In this document: in pieces, positions 1 to 5,567 of the stretch
Layout of the letters: every line of letters begins with the position of its first letter
How positions within the stretch are numbered: the stretch's first letter is position 1
DNA from: Pseudomonadota bacterium
Lineage (GTDB): Bacteria > Pseudomonadota > Alphaproteobacteria > Rhizobiales > Hyphomicrobiaceae
Assembly: GCA_003242645.1 (NCBI GenBank)
Contig: QGVC01000135.1
Span: forward strand, 1 to 8,718
Length of the DNA: 8,718 nucleotides
Direction of reading: 5' to 3'
Notes under the pieces: model-generated
What the model saw: only the letters and a program-made list of their open reading frames with translations
The model's database searches: none
Told to the model about the DNA's origin: nothing
Translations under genes and position numbers: made by a program

Positions 1-374
1 AACAGGAATAGAGCGCCTACCAAGCCGCCGAAGACCGATGCGAAGTTGGCGAGCGTCAGCGCGAGATCCCCATCACCTCGCTTCGCCATTGGAAAACCAT
101 CGAAGGTGGTGGCGATGGCGGAGGGCGTGCCCGGAGTGTTGATCAAAATAGCAGCGTATGCCCCGCCATAGATTGCGCCCGTATAAATCGCGCCAAGTGC
201 CACAAGCGCCGATGCAGGCGGCAAGCCGAATGTCATCGGCGTGAGTACGGCGATTGCCATGGTCGCTGTCAGCCCCGGTAGGGCACCGATTATGGTGCCG
301 GCAACAACGCCGCCAACAGCCAACAGCAGGTTCACTGGCGTGAGGGCCGCCAGCAGATACGAAAGGATGTCCAT
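1..374 (-). CDS. tctA: TctA-family permease of a tripartite tricarboxylate transporter (N-terminal part only)
   Basis: Large membrane subunit of a tripartite tricarboxylate transporter (TTT), which would pass the ligand delivered by the periplasmic TctC protein across the inner membrane. The minus strand from the ATG at 374 stays open to the window edge, giving 124 codons of a protein normally about 500 residues long, so only the N-terminus is present. Family features visible are the start MDILSYLLAALTPVN, a glycine-rich helix (GVVAGTIIGALPGLT, about residues 22-36), the TctA-typical stretch LTPMTFGLPPASALVAL (about 44-60), then GAIYGGAYAAILINTPGTP (about 66-84) and FDGFPMAKRGDGDLAL. It follows tctC by 84 bases holding a strong stem-loop, and no tctB lies between. 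No good Shine-Dalgarno precedes the ATG; the start is chosen by similarity to TctA N-termini. The substrate cannot be told from the sequence. Confidence 0.93.
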   Translation of the reverse strand, partial: MDILSYLLAALTPVNLLLAVGGVVAGTIIGALPGLTATMAIAVLTPMTFGLPPASALVALGAIYTGAIYGGAYAAILINTPGTPSAIATTFDGFPMAKRGDGDLALTLANFASVFGGLVGALFL

Positions 375-405
375 CTGCACGTCTCGGAGTGGTGCTGAGC
401 AAGAG

Positions 406-446
406 CTGCGAACCGCGCGGGCCGCCGCATCCCCGCGGGTTCGCAG
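406..446 (-). other. Intergenic stem-loop between tctC and tctA
   Basis: The arms CTGCGAACC (406-414) plus CGCGGG (416-421) pair perfectly with CCCGCG (432-437) plus GGTTCGCAG (438-446), leaving one bulged base (415) and a 10-base loop. That is 15 GC-rich base pairs just after the tctC stop. No run of U follows in the transcript, so it is not a typical rho-independent terminator. By analogy with other binding-protein/permease operons it may block 3' exonucleases or partly end transcription, so that the binding protein is made in excess of the permease. The role is inferred; the structure is read directly. Confidence 0.7.
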
Positions 447-458
447 TCGCCCCGCCCC

Positions 459-1418
459 CTACTGGATCAGGCCAAGATCCTTGCCAATCTCGACGAACTC
501 CTTGCCAAGCTTGGCCATGAACTCCGGCGCTTGCTCGTAGCCGATGTTGACGAGCACGTAGCCGCCCTCCTGCATCTTGGCGACGAACGCCGGATCCTGA
601 TTGATCTTCATGAATATGTCCGAGATCTGCTTACGCGTTTCTTCGGGTACCCCCTTTGGAACGGCGATGCCGCGATACGCGCCGCCGACAAGATTGATCC
701 CTTTTTCCTTGAATGTCGGCACATCGGGGAACAACGGGTGACGCTCCTCCATCGCGACGGCCAGCAGTCGAACCTTATCCTTCTGCTCGACACCAACCGT
801 CGTGAAGGCCCACTGCGCCTTGACCTGCTTGCCGAGCAGGGCGGCCGTCGTTGCCGCGGTGCCTGTGAAGGGGACGTAGGTCGTCTTGATGCCGACGGCT
901 TTGTCGAAGGTCACCTGCGCCACCTGATTGGCGGAATGGGTGCCAGTGCCAGCCACGGTAATGGCTCCCGGCGCTTTCTTCGCCTCTTCGATGTAGTCCT
1001 CCAGCGTCTTGATGGGGCTGTCCGCATGAACGATCAAAGCATGCGGCGTGAGCTGGAAGACTGAGACGATGGTGATGTCCTCCGTCTTGTATCCGACCTT
1101 GCCGGTCATCGGCTGGAGAAAGAGGTGGGGCAGGTTGAAGCCCATGATGGTGTAGCCATCACCGGGCAGGCTGTTGAGCTGCGACCACGCCATGGCACCA
1201 CCGGCACCTGGCTTGTATTGGATGACGAAGCCATGGCCGGTGAGCTCCTTGAACTTGGGCTCCTGCAGCCGCGCTGTGACGTCTGACTCGCCACCGGCGT
1301 TGAACGGAATGATGTAAGTAACGTCCTTCGTCGGCCAATCAGCCGCAAACGCGGAGCTGACCAACGCGCCGGCGGCTGCGATCGCCGCGGCAATAACGCT
1401 GAATAGACGCGTAATCAT
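459..1418 (-). CDS. tctC: TctC/Bug-family periplasmic solute-binding protein
   Basis: Periplasmic substrate-binding component of the tripartite tricarboxylate transporter, 319 residues, the usual length for the Bug (Bordetella uptake gene) family. Residues 1-25 form a Sec signal peptide: MITR, a hydrophobic alanine-rich core, then SSAFA with cleavage before ADWP. The mature N-terminus has the family pattern (DVTYIIPFNAGGESDVTAR, about 32-50), followed by the ligand-pocket regions KPGAGGAMAW (about 69-78) and AGTGTHSANQ, and a C-terminal segment typical of the family (AVPKGVPEETRKQI). The start ATG overlaps the regulator's stop codon in an ATGA arrangement (1415-1418). A strong AAGGAGG lies inside the end of gntR (1431-1437), 12 bases from the ATG, which is rather long spacing. 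This layout suggests translational coupling to the regulator. Members bind carboxylates or other small organic molecules; the ligand here is unknown. Confidence 0.93.
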   Translation of the reverse strand: MITRLFSVIAAAIAAAGALVSSAFAADWPTKDVTYIIPFNAGGESDVTARLQEPKFKELTGHGFVIQYKPGAGGAMAWSQLNSLPGDGYTIMGFNLPHLFLQPMTGKVGYKTEDITIVSVFQLTPHALIVHADSPIKTLEDYIEEAKKAPGAITVAGTGTHSANQVAQVTFDKAVGIKTTYVPFTGTAATTAALLGKQVKAQWAFTTVGVEQKDKVRLLAVAMEERHPLFPDVPTFKEKGINLVGGAYRGIAVPKGVPEETRKQISDIFMKINQDPAFVAKMQEGGYVLVNIGYEQAPEFMAKLGKEFVEIGKDLGLIQ

Positions 1419-2200
1419 ATTGTTCTAATCCCTCCTTGGTGCTGAATCTCTGCCATGGTCGGCTGCGCTCTGCCACCCAACAAATCAATGTCCAGGCGGA
1501 TGAAGTCGCCGCGATAAACGATCTCGGCCACGTAGATAACGCAGCCAGTGTCGTCGGCGATGAATCGATGAACCTCTGCAGTCGGCGAGTTGATGGGGAT
1601 CTGCAGCTTTTCAGCGATTTCGGGATCTGCACTGCCGATCGTAAGCGTCTGCTGCGCACGCGCGATTTTGACATCGGGCATTTCCGATATCAGCGGCAGC
1701 ACGGTCTCGGTGCGACACCGCTCAGGCGCGCGGTCGAAAATGCGTTGGTCAAGGTAGATTTCGATAAGGCAGTAGGGAACGTCGTTCTTGACGTGGAGGC
1801 GCTTCATGTACCGGTAAGCCGGCGCAGGGTGCCCCTCTTGATTTGAGATCCGCGGCAAACGCACGCTGTCGGCCAAATGCAGAAGGTGAGGGCGGGTGCC
1901 TTCGATCATGCGCATCAGCGCATCCCAACTGGTCGCGAGCGCCAGCCAATGCCGCTCTTCGGCGGAGCCAGTGACAAAGGTTCCCCGGCCCTGCTTTCTA
2001 ACGATGAGGTTTTCCCGCTCGAGCTCCGCCAGCGCTTGGCTGATGGTTACACGGGCAACCCCGAATTCCTTCATCAGCTCCTCGATCGCCGGAAGCCGCG
2101 TCCCCTTCGGCCACTCACCCACGCTGATGCGGCGTCGCATCAAGGTGGCGAGCTGCAGGTAGAGCGGAATAGGGCTTCGGCTCAGGTCGGGAGCGCTCAT
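1415..2200 (-). CDS. GntR-family (HutC/UTRA subfamily) transcriptional regulator
   Basis: DNA-binding repressor of 261 residues. The N-terminal winged helix-turn-helix (about residues 10-76) starts with PIPLYLQLATLMRRRI and carries the GntR pattern: G-x-RLPAIEELMKEFGVARVTISQALAELE and the wing RKQGRGTFV. The C-terminal half (about 95-250) resembles the UTRA effector-binding domain (YMKRLHVKNDVPYCLIEIYL, later YVAEIVYRGDFIRLDIDL). It is the first gene of the operon with tctC and tctA, overlaps tctC by four bases, and so most likely senses the imported compound or a metabolite of it. I chose the ATG at 2200 because AGGTG stands three bases before it; a GTG at 2206 (two codons longer) is also possible. 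A perfect inverted repeat touches this start region, pointing to autorepression. Effector and gene name are unknown. Confidence 0.93.
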   Translation of the reverse strand: MSAPDLSRSPIPLYLQLATLMRRRISVGEWPKGTRLPAIEELMKEFGVARVTISQALAELERENLIVRKQGRGTFVTGSAEERHWLALATSWDALMRMIEGTRPHLLHLADSVRLPRISNQEGHPAPAYRYMKRLHVKNDVPYCLIEIYLDQRIFDRAPERCRTETVLPLISEMPDVKIARAQQTLTIGSADPEIAEKLQIPINSPTAEVHRFIADDTGCVIYVAEIVYRGDFIRLDIDLLGGRAQPTMAEIQHQGGIRTI

Positions 2201-2204
2201 GAGC

Positions 2205-2234
2205 ACCTAACATCCCATCATTGGGATGTTAGGT
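2205..2234. promoter_or_regulatory. Perfect 13-bp inverted repeat, probable operator of the gntR-tctC-tctA operon
   Basis: The arm ACCTAACATCCCA (2205-2217) is mirrored exactly by TGGGATGTTAGGT (2222-2234) around the spacer TCAT. The repeat overlaps the 3' end of the predicted -10 box and the expected transcription start, and ends four bases before the ATG of the regulator gene. A repressor bound here would block RNA polymerase, so the natural candidate is the GntR protein encoded immediately downstream. In a transcript begun further upstream it would also fold into a hairpin that hides the ribosome-binding site. The repeat is seen directly; the bound protein is inferred. Confidence 0.8.
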
Positions 2235-2260
2235 ATACCGGCCCATCCAGCGCGTGACAA
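2232..2260 (-). promoter_or_regulatory. Sigma70-type promoter of the gntR-tctC-tctA operon
   Basis: On the minus strand a -35 box TTGTCA (2260-2255; five of six bases match TTGACA) is followed after exactly 17 bases by TATACC (2237-2232; four of six match TATAAT). Transcription would start around 2227-2221, inside the inverted repeat, giving a short leader of about 20-27 bases before the regulator's ATG. Good spacing, box quality and overlap with the operator make this the best promoter in the window. Confidence 0.65.
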
Positions 2261-2277
2261 CAAGAGATATTCAGGGT

Positions 2278-2291
2278 TCGTCAGCTGACGA
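2278..2291. promoter_or_regulatory. 14-bp perfect palindrome upstream of the gntR promoter
   Basis: TCGTCAGCTGACGA reads identically on both strands. Its centre lies about 60 bases upstream of the predicted gntR transcription start, a distance typical of activator sites. It also lies about 55 bases beyond the stop of the MBL gene, so it belongs to the gap between that gene and gntR. It could bind a second regulator or give the GntR protein a second, different site; no protein can be named. Confidence 0.45.
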
Positions 2292-2303
2292 GAGGGAGGG
2301 CAC

Positions 2304-2319
2304 CGGGCGTGATAGCCCG
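2304..2319 (-). terminator. Small hairpin after the MBL-fold gene
   Basis: CGGGC (2304-2308) and GCCCG (2315-2319) form a 5-bp GC stem with a 6-base loop, 28 bases past the stop of the minus-strand MBL gene. No U run follows on that strand, so termination by it alone would be weak. Listed as a possible end-of-transcript structure only. Confidence 0.2.
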
Positions 2320-2346
2320 CACTTCACCTCGGTCGCAACAGTCGCG

Positions 2347-3165
2347 CTAGTGAGGCCCGGCCGCGCCAATGGCTGACAGGTAACGCGCGACAGATCTCTC
2401 AACGGCCTGCTTCGCTCCGGTGCGGATCACGCTCTCGAAGAAGTTGCCGAGCATCATGTCGAACTCGAACGGCGCCAGAGCATCGGCGATAGCTTTCACC
2501 TCCCGCGCCGAAAGCGGCACCAGGTTGGGATAGCTCCACATGAAAGAGACGTGTTTCTGATCCGGCACCACGAAAGCCGTATCGGAAGCACACAGCAGAC
2601 CTCTGCCACCCGCGCCCTTCGACCAATGCAGCATGCTCGATCCGGGGAAGTGGCCCCCGCCCCGGATCAACGTGACGTCCGGAAGCAGCTCAAGGGTTTC
2701 GCCTTCCCACAGCTCGATCTTCGCGTCGGAGCGCATGATCCAGTCCCGATTGTCGGCGTGAATGTGGACCGGAACATCGAAAGCGCGACTCCAATCCGTC
2801 ATGCTCGTATGGAAATGGGGATGCGAGATCGCCATGGCCTGGATGCCGCCCAAGGCTTTGATCAGTGTGACGGTCGCGGCATCGAGCATCGAGATGCAAT
2901 CCCACAGCACATTTCCGTGGTCCGTAAGGAGCAACACTGCACGCTGCCCGATCGCGAAGCGCGGGCGTGTGGCGATCCCGAGAATACCCGGCTCGTACTC
3001 GAGCCATGCGTTCTGGTGGCCAAGAGCCAGCTTTTCCTGGGTGGTCCAGGATTGTCCCGTTTGTGGAACGTACTGCCTTTCGTCCTCGCAGATCGGGCAC
3101 TGCGCCGGGGGCGTTTGCGACGGCGGATATTGGGTGCCGCAGGCTGTGCAGATGAAGGCGTGCAT
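2347..3165 (-). CDS. MBL-fold metallohydrolase-like protein with N-terminal zinc ribbon
   Basis: A 272-residue protein. The first 30 residues form a rubredoxin-like zinc ribbon with C6-x2-C9 and C23-x2-C26. The rest resembles the metallo-beta-lactamase fold: a beta-sandwich start (RAVLLLTDHGNVLWDC, about 75-90), the metal motif region SHPHFHTSM (114-122), HADNRDW, GGGHFPGSSMLHW with H172, and CASDTAFV with D195. The canonical HxHxDH motif is altered: H115, H117 and H119 are present, but the usual Asp-His pair is replaced by T120-S121, and the last histidine ligand region reads MLGNFF. It may bind one metal or none. The start ATG at 3165 has AGGAG six bases upstream; a longer open frame to 3369 lacks such a site and family similarity. 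It is divergent from the Fsr exporter. Substrate is unknown. Confidence 0.85.
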   Translation of the reverse strand: MHAFICTACGTQYPPSQTPPAQCPICEDERQYVPQTGQSWTTQEKLALGHQNAWLEYEPGILGIATRPRFAIGQRAVLLLTDHGNVLWDCISMLDAATVTLIKALGGIQAMAISHPHFHTSMTDWSRAFDVPVHIHADNRDWIMRSDAKIELWEGETLELLPDVTLIRGGGHFPGSSMLHWSKGAGGRGLLCASDTAFVVPDQKHVSFMWSYPNLVPLSAREVKAIADALAPFEFDMMLGNFFESVIRTGAKQAVERSVARYLSAIGAAGPH

Positions 3166-3274
3166 ATCGAGCTCCTGGTGCAATGAAGCCTCTAGGCCGC
3201 GGCCAAGCCCCCGCTTCAGACGGCCGAGCGTTCTGCAGATTACCAGGAAATTCCGAGGAGCTGCAGGCTTCGCC

Positions 3275-3286
3275 CGTTTGCAAACG
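3275..3286. promoter_or_regulatory. 12-bp perfect palindrome in the MBL-fsr intergenic region
   Basis: CGTTTGCAAACG is a perfect palindrome lying about 110 bases upstream of the MBL start and about 170 bases upstream of the Fsr start, in their shared divergent region. About 20 bases further right, ATACCT occurs twice (3308-3313 and 3321-3326) in direct orientation, 13 bases apart. The region 3166-3454 holds no gene that I can support. These elements are candidate regulator sites for one or both genes; I could not place a convincing promoter for either. Confidence 0.35.
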
Positions 3287-3398
3287 ATAAAGCAGCTGGG
3301 GTGCTTATACCTGGTTACGATACCTTCGCTCCTCGTCGGTCTGATGCGCTCGGCGGCTGGGACTTGCACGTCGCCAATGCAGAGCGCGAGGAGCAGTT

Positions 3399-3422
3399 AT
3401 GCGGGGCCATACGGCCAGTTGA
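3399..3422 (+). other. Possible 7-codon leader ORF before the Fsr exporter
   Basis: GAGGAG (3388-3393) stands five bases before an ATG (3399) that opens the short frame MRGHTAS followed by TGA (3420-3422). This is the best ribosome-binding site upstream of the exporter gene, which has none of its own, and the mini-frame ends 32 bases before the exporter's chosen ATG. It could be a chance match or a short upstream frame that feeds ribosomes to, or limits, the exporter's translation. Low confidence. Confidence 0.2.
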
Positions 3423-3454
3423 CGTGCTCTCAGCCGATGCCCAATGTTCGCGGA

Positions 3455-4657
3455 ATGACGACGCTCGCCCCAACGACCACTCAGCGCCCGCTTATGCCGA
3501 TTTTGCTAGCACTGAGCGGGGCGCATCTCCTCAACGACCTGCTCCAATCGATGATTCCGGCGCTGTACCCTCTGTTCAAGGAGGCGTACTTGCTGGATTT
3601 CGCGCAGATCGGGTTGATCACGCTCGCCTTCCAGGTGACCGCCTCCCTGCTGCAGCCCGTGTTCGGGTTCATCACCGACAAAAGGCCGTGGCCGTATGCA
3701 ATGGTCGCCGGCATGGGCGCAACGCTCATGGGCCTGCTGGGGCTGGCGTTCGCTGGCAGCTACACGATGCTGGTCGTTTCCGCCGCGATGGTCGGGCTTG
3801 GATCGGCTGTCTTTCACCCAGAGGCAACGCGTATGGCGCGCCATGCGGCAGCCGGCGAGCACGGTTTCGCGCAGGGGGTCTTCCAGATCGGCGGGCAGGC
3901 CGGTTACGCGATCGGGCCGCTGCTCGCGGCGATGATCGTGGTTCCGCGCGGGCAGGTCAGCCTCGCATGGCTGTCCATGGTCGCACTTGTGGCGATGGTC
4001 CTGATGGCATGGACGGGCGCGCGTTACGCGGTAATGCGCCGCTCGCAGGTTGCGGCCGGGAAAGCGCAATCCGGCGCCACAGCCAGACCGAACCTGAGCA
4101 CCGGGCGCATACTGCTGGCGATGGCGGTGCTGATGCTGCTCGTGCTGTCGAAGAACGCCTACACCGCAGCCTTCAAGTCCTTCTACACCTTCTACCTGAT
4201 GGAGCAGTTCGGGGTAGAGGTGCAGCTTTCTCAGATCATGCTGTTCATCTTCCTTGGCGTCGGTGCGATCGGCGTCGTAATCGGCGGCATCATCGGGGAC
4301 AGGATCGGCCGCTATCGCATGATCTGGATCTCGATCCTCGGCGCACTGCCGTTCACTCTGCTCCTGCCGTTCGCAAACCTGTTCTGGACCGGCGTGCTCA
4401 GCGCCATCATCAGCTTCATCATGTCGAGCGCCTTCGCCGCCATCCTCATCTACGCGATTGACCTCGTTCCGCACCGCGTAGGATTGGTTGGTGGGCTGTA
4501 TTACGGCCTGGCCTTCGGCCTGGGCGGTTTGGCGGTCGCAGCCCTCGGCGTTCTTGCCGACAAGATCGGCATCATCGAAGTGTTCAAGCTCTGCGCCTGG
4601 CTACCGGCGTTGGGGCTGCTGACCATTCTCCTGCCGCGGATGCCGAACCAGCGATGA
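3455..4657 (+). CDS. fsr: MFS transporter of the fosmidomycin resistance (Fsr) family
   Basis: A 400-residue major facilitator with about 12 membrane helices, colinear with E. coli Fsr (about 406 residues). Family hallmarks are SGAHLLNDLLQSMIPALYP (21-39), QIGLITLAFQVTASLLQPVFG (51-71) followed by TDKRP in the first cytoplasmic loop, GLGSAVFHPEATRMAR in helices 4-5, and FYTFYLMEQFG in the second half. A second motif-A copy (GGIIGDRIGR) is near residue 280, followed by SILGALPFTLLLPFANLFWTGVL. Fsr proteins are proton-driven exporters named for resistance to fosmidomycin, though natural substrates are often unknown. The frame is open far upstream; the ATG at 3455 gives the family-like length, but no Shine-Dalgarno supports it, and in-frame ATGs at 3437 and 3377 are alternatives. 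It is divergent from the MBL gene and convergent with the GST. Confidence 0.92.
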   Translation: MTTLAPTTTQRPLMPILLALSGAHLLNDLLQSMIPALYPLFKEAYLLDFAQIGLITLAFQVTASLLQPVFGFITDKRPWPYAMVAGMGATLMGLLGLAFAGSYTMLVVSAAMVGLGSAVFHPEATRMARHAAAGEHGFAQGVFQIGGQAGYAIGPLLAAMIVVPRGQVSLAWLSMVALVAMVLMAWTGARYAVMRRSQVAAGKAQSGATARPNLSTGRILLAMAVLMLLVLSKNAYTAAFKSFYTFYLMEQFGVEVQLSQIMLFIFLGVGAIGVVIGGIIGDRIGRYRMIWISILGALPFTLLLPFANLFWTGVLSAIISFIMSSAFAAILIYAIDLVPHRVGLVGGLYYGLAFGLGGLAVAALGVLADKIGIIEVFKLCAWLPALGLLTILLPRMPNQR

Positions 4658-4669
4658 AGAGGCTGGGCC

Positions 4670-4695
4670 GGAGCTCGCCTTTTCAGGCGCGCTCC
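4670..4695. terminator. Weak imperfect hairpin between convergent fsr and GST genes
   Basis: GGAGC-TC-GCC (4670-4679) pairs with GGC-GC-GCTCC (4686-4695) around TTTTCA, with one 2x2 mismatch. It spans the 25-base gap and the last codons of the GST gene. There is no U run on either side, so it could at best be a weak bidirectional terminator. Confidence 0.25.
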
Positions 4696-5303
4696 TCCTC
4701 AAGCGCCCGTTTCACATTCGGCCGCTCCATCATTCGGGCGCGATGCTCCATGACACGAGGGAGCCGCGATGTGTCGACCCCGTCGGCCTCCAGCCACTGG
4801 GCGATCGTGAACAGGTAAGGATCGGCGACGGTGTATGTGTCGCCCATGACCCAAGGACCTTTCAGGAACTCGCGCTCGATCAGCTCGAAGCAGGCGCCGA
4901 CCGACTGAGGCACCTTCTTCTTCATCGCCTCGATGGCCGCCGGGTCGTCTGCCCACCGATAGCCGCGGACCCTGTGGGCGTGAGCGACGTGGACGGTCGA
5001 GCAGAGATAGCTGTTGAACTCCTGCAGCTTCGCAAAAGCAAATGGATCGTCTAGCGGAGCGAGCTTCGCTTCGGGAAAGCTCTGGGCGACGAAAACGAGC
5101 AGGGCAGGCGTCTCGGTGAGGATGCCGCGCGGCGTCACCATGGCCGGAACTCGCCCTTTGGGATTGATCGCCAGATACTCAGGCGACTGCTGCTCCGACT
5201 TGCTGAAATCGACCCGCTTCAGCTCGTACTTGGCTCCCGCATCGAGCAGGGCAATGTGGGTGGCGAGTGCGCAGGTATTAGGTGCGTAATAGAGAGTGAA
5301 CAT
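4683..5303 (-). CDS. Glutathione S-transferase, beta-class-like
   Basis: A cytosolic protein of 206 residues that would conjugate or transfer glutathione onto electrophiles. The N-terminal thioredoxin-like domain begins MFTLYYAPNTCALATHIAL; C11 matches the catalytic cysteine of bacterial beta-class GSTs (Cys10). RVPAM supplies the cis-proline (V52-P53), and LTET (62-65) matches the glutathione-binding segment with its acidic residue. The all-helical C-terminal domain carries the N-capping motif TVAD (158-161) within GDTYTVADPYLFTIAQWLE. I chose the ATG at 5303 because the family N-terminus begins there; the 23 residues of open frame upstream look unlike any GST. The ribosome-binding site is weak. 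It is convergent with the Fsr exporter and downstream of the tsf terminator, so it is probably transcribed on its own. The true substrate is unknown. Confidence 0.93.
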   Translation of the reverse strand: MFTLYYAPNTCALATHIALLDAGAKYELKRVDFSKSEQQSPEYLAINPKGRVPAMVTPRGILTETPALLVFVAQSFPEAKLAPLDDPFAFAKLQEFNSYLCSTVHVAHAHRVRGYRWADDPAAIEAMKKKVPQSVGACFELIEREFLKGPWVMGDTYTVADPYLFTIAQWLEADGVDTSRLPRVMEHRARMMERPNVKRALEEERA

Positions 5304-5417
5304 CGTCTGTGCTCTGACTTGATCACCAGCCTGACTTGGCGGGATCTTCACCTGTCCGTCGGTGGAGCACAAGATGGCGCGGCTGGAATTTCGAACTGAT
5401 TGGCGAAGCCAAACAGC

Positions 5418-5467
5418 CTGCGGATTGGAGAGCTGCGATTGGAGCGTGCTGGACAGCCAATTCGCAG
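5418..5467. repeat. Three-copy 11-base repeat cluster upstream of the GST gene
   Basis: CTGCGGATTGG (5418-5428) and CTGCGATTGG (5433-5442) are near-identical direct copies, and CCAATTCGCAG (5457-5467) is an inverted copy. The last two can form a 10-bp stem with one bulge. A small hairpin TTGGC-GAA-GCCAA (5400-5412) lies next to them. The cluster is 115-165 bases before the GST start and just beyond the tsf terminator; it may be a regulator-binding region or a decayed repeat. Nothing else is evident in 5304-5485. Confidence 0.4.
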
Positions 5468-5485
5468 TGAACGGCTGATCAATGA

Positions 5486-5527
5486 AAACCGCGCCCCTAA
5501 TCCGTTGTCCGAATAGAGGCGCGGTTT
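5486..5527 (-). terminator. Rho-independent terminator of rpsB-tsf
   Basis: AAACCGCGCC (5486-5495) pairs perfectly with GGCGCGGTTT (5518-5527), and the stem extends by CTA/TAG (5497-5499 with 5514-5516) after a single mismatch. Read on the minus strand, the stem ends in TTTT (5488-5485), giving the U run. It lies 40 bases past the tsf stop codon and separates tsf from the GST gene. Confidence 0.85.
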
Positions 5528-5567
5528 CAAATATCGTTAGGTCTAGTCCCTTGACAGAAGGAGCGCC

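Noticed and set aside
3166..3369. N-terminal extension of the MBL protein by 68 residues
   Set aside because: The ATG at 3165 has a well-placed AGGAG and starts directly at the zinc ribbon; the extension is Arg-rich and unlike the family.
2762..3454. N-terminal extension of the Fsr exporter by about 230 residues
   Set aside because: The frame is merely open through the antisense of the MBL gene; Fsr proteins are about 400 residues, matching the start near 3455.
3301..4461. A long plus-strand open frame (386 codons) overlapping the exporter
   Set aside because: It is a shadow of the Fsr gene in another frame: composition is Arg/Ala/Gly-rich and low in hydrophobic residues, with no family resemblance.
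3506..4474. A long minus-strand open frame (322 codons) opposite the exporter
   Set aside because: It is the antisense shadow of a GC-rich MFS gene, dominated by Glu, Arg, His and Asp, without a recognisable domain or ribosome-binding site.
5348..5530. A 60-codon minus-strand frame between tsf and GST
   Set aside because: It spans the tsf terminator and the repeat cluster, has no ribosome-binding site and resembles no protein.
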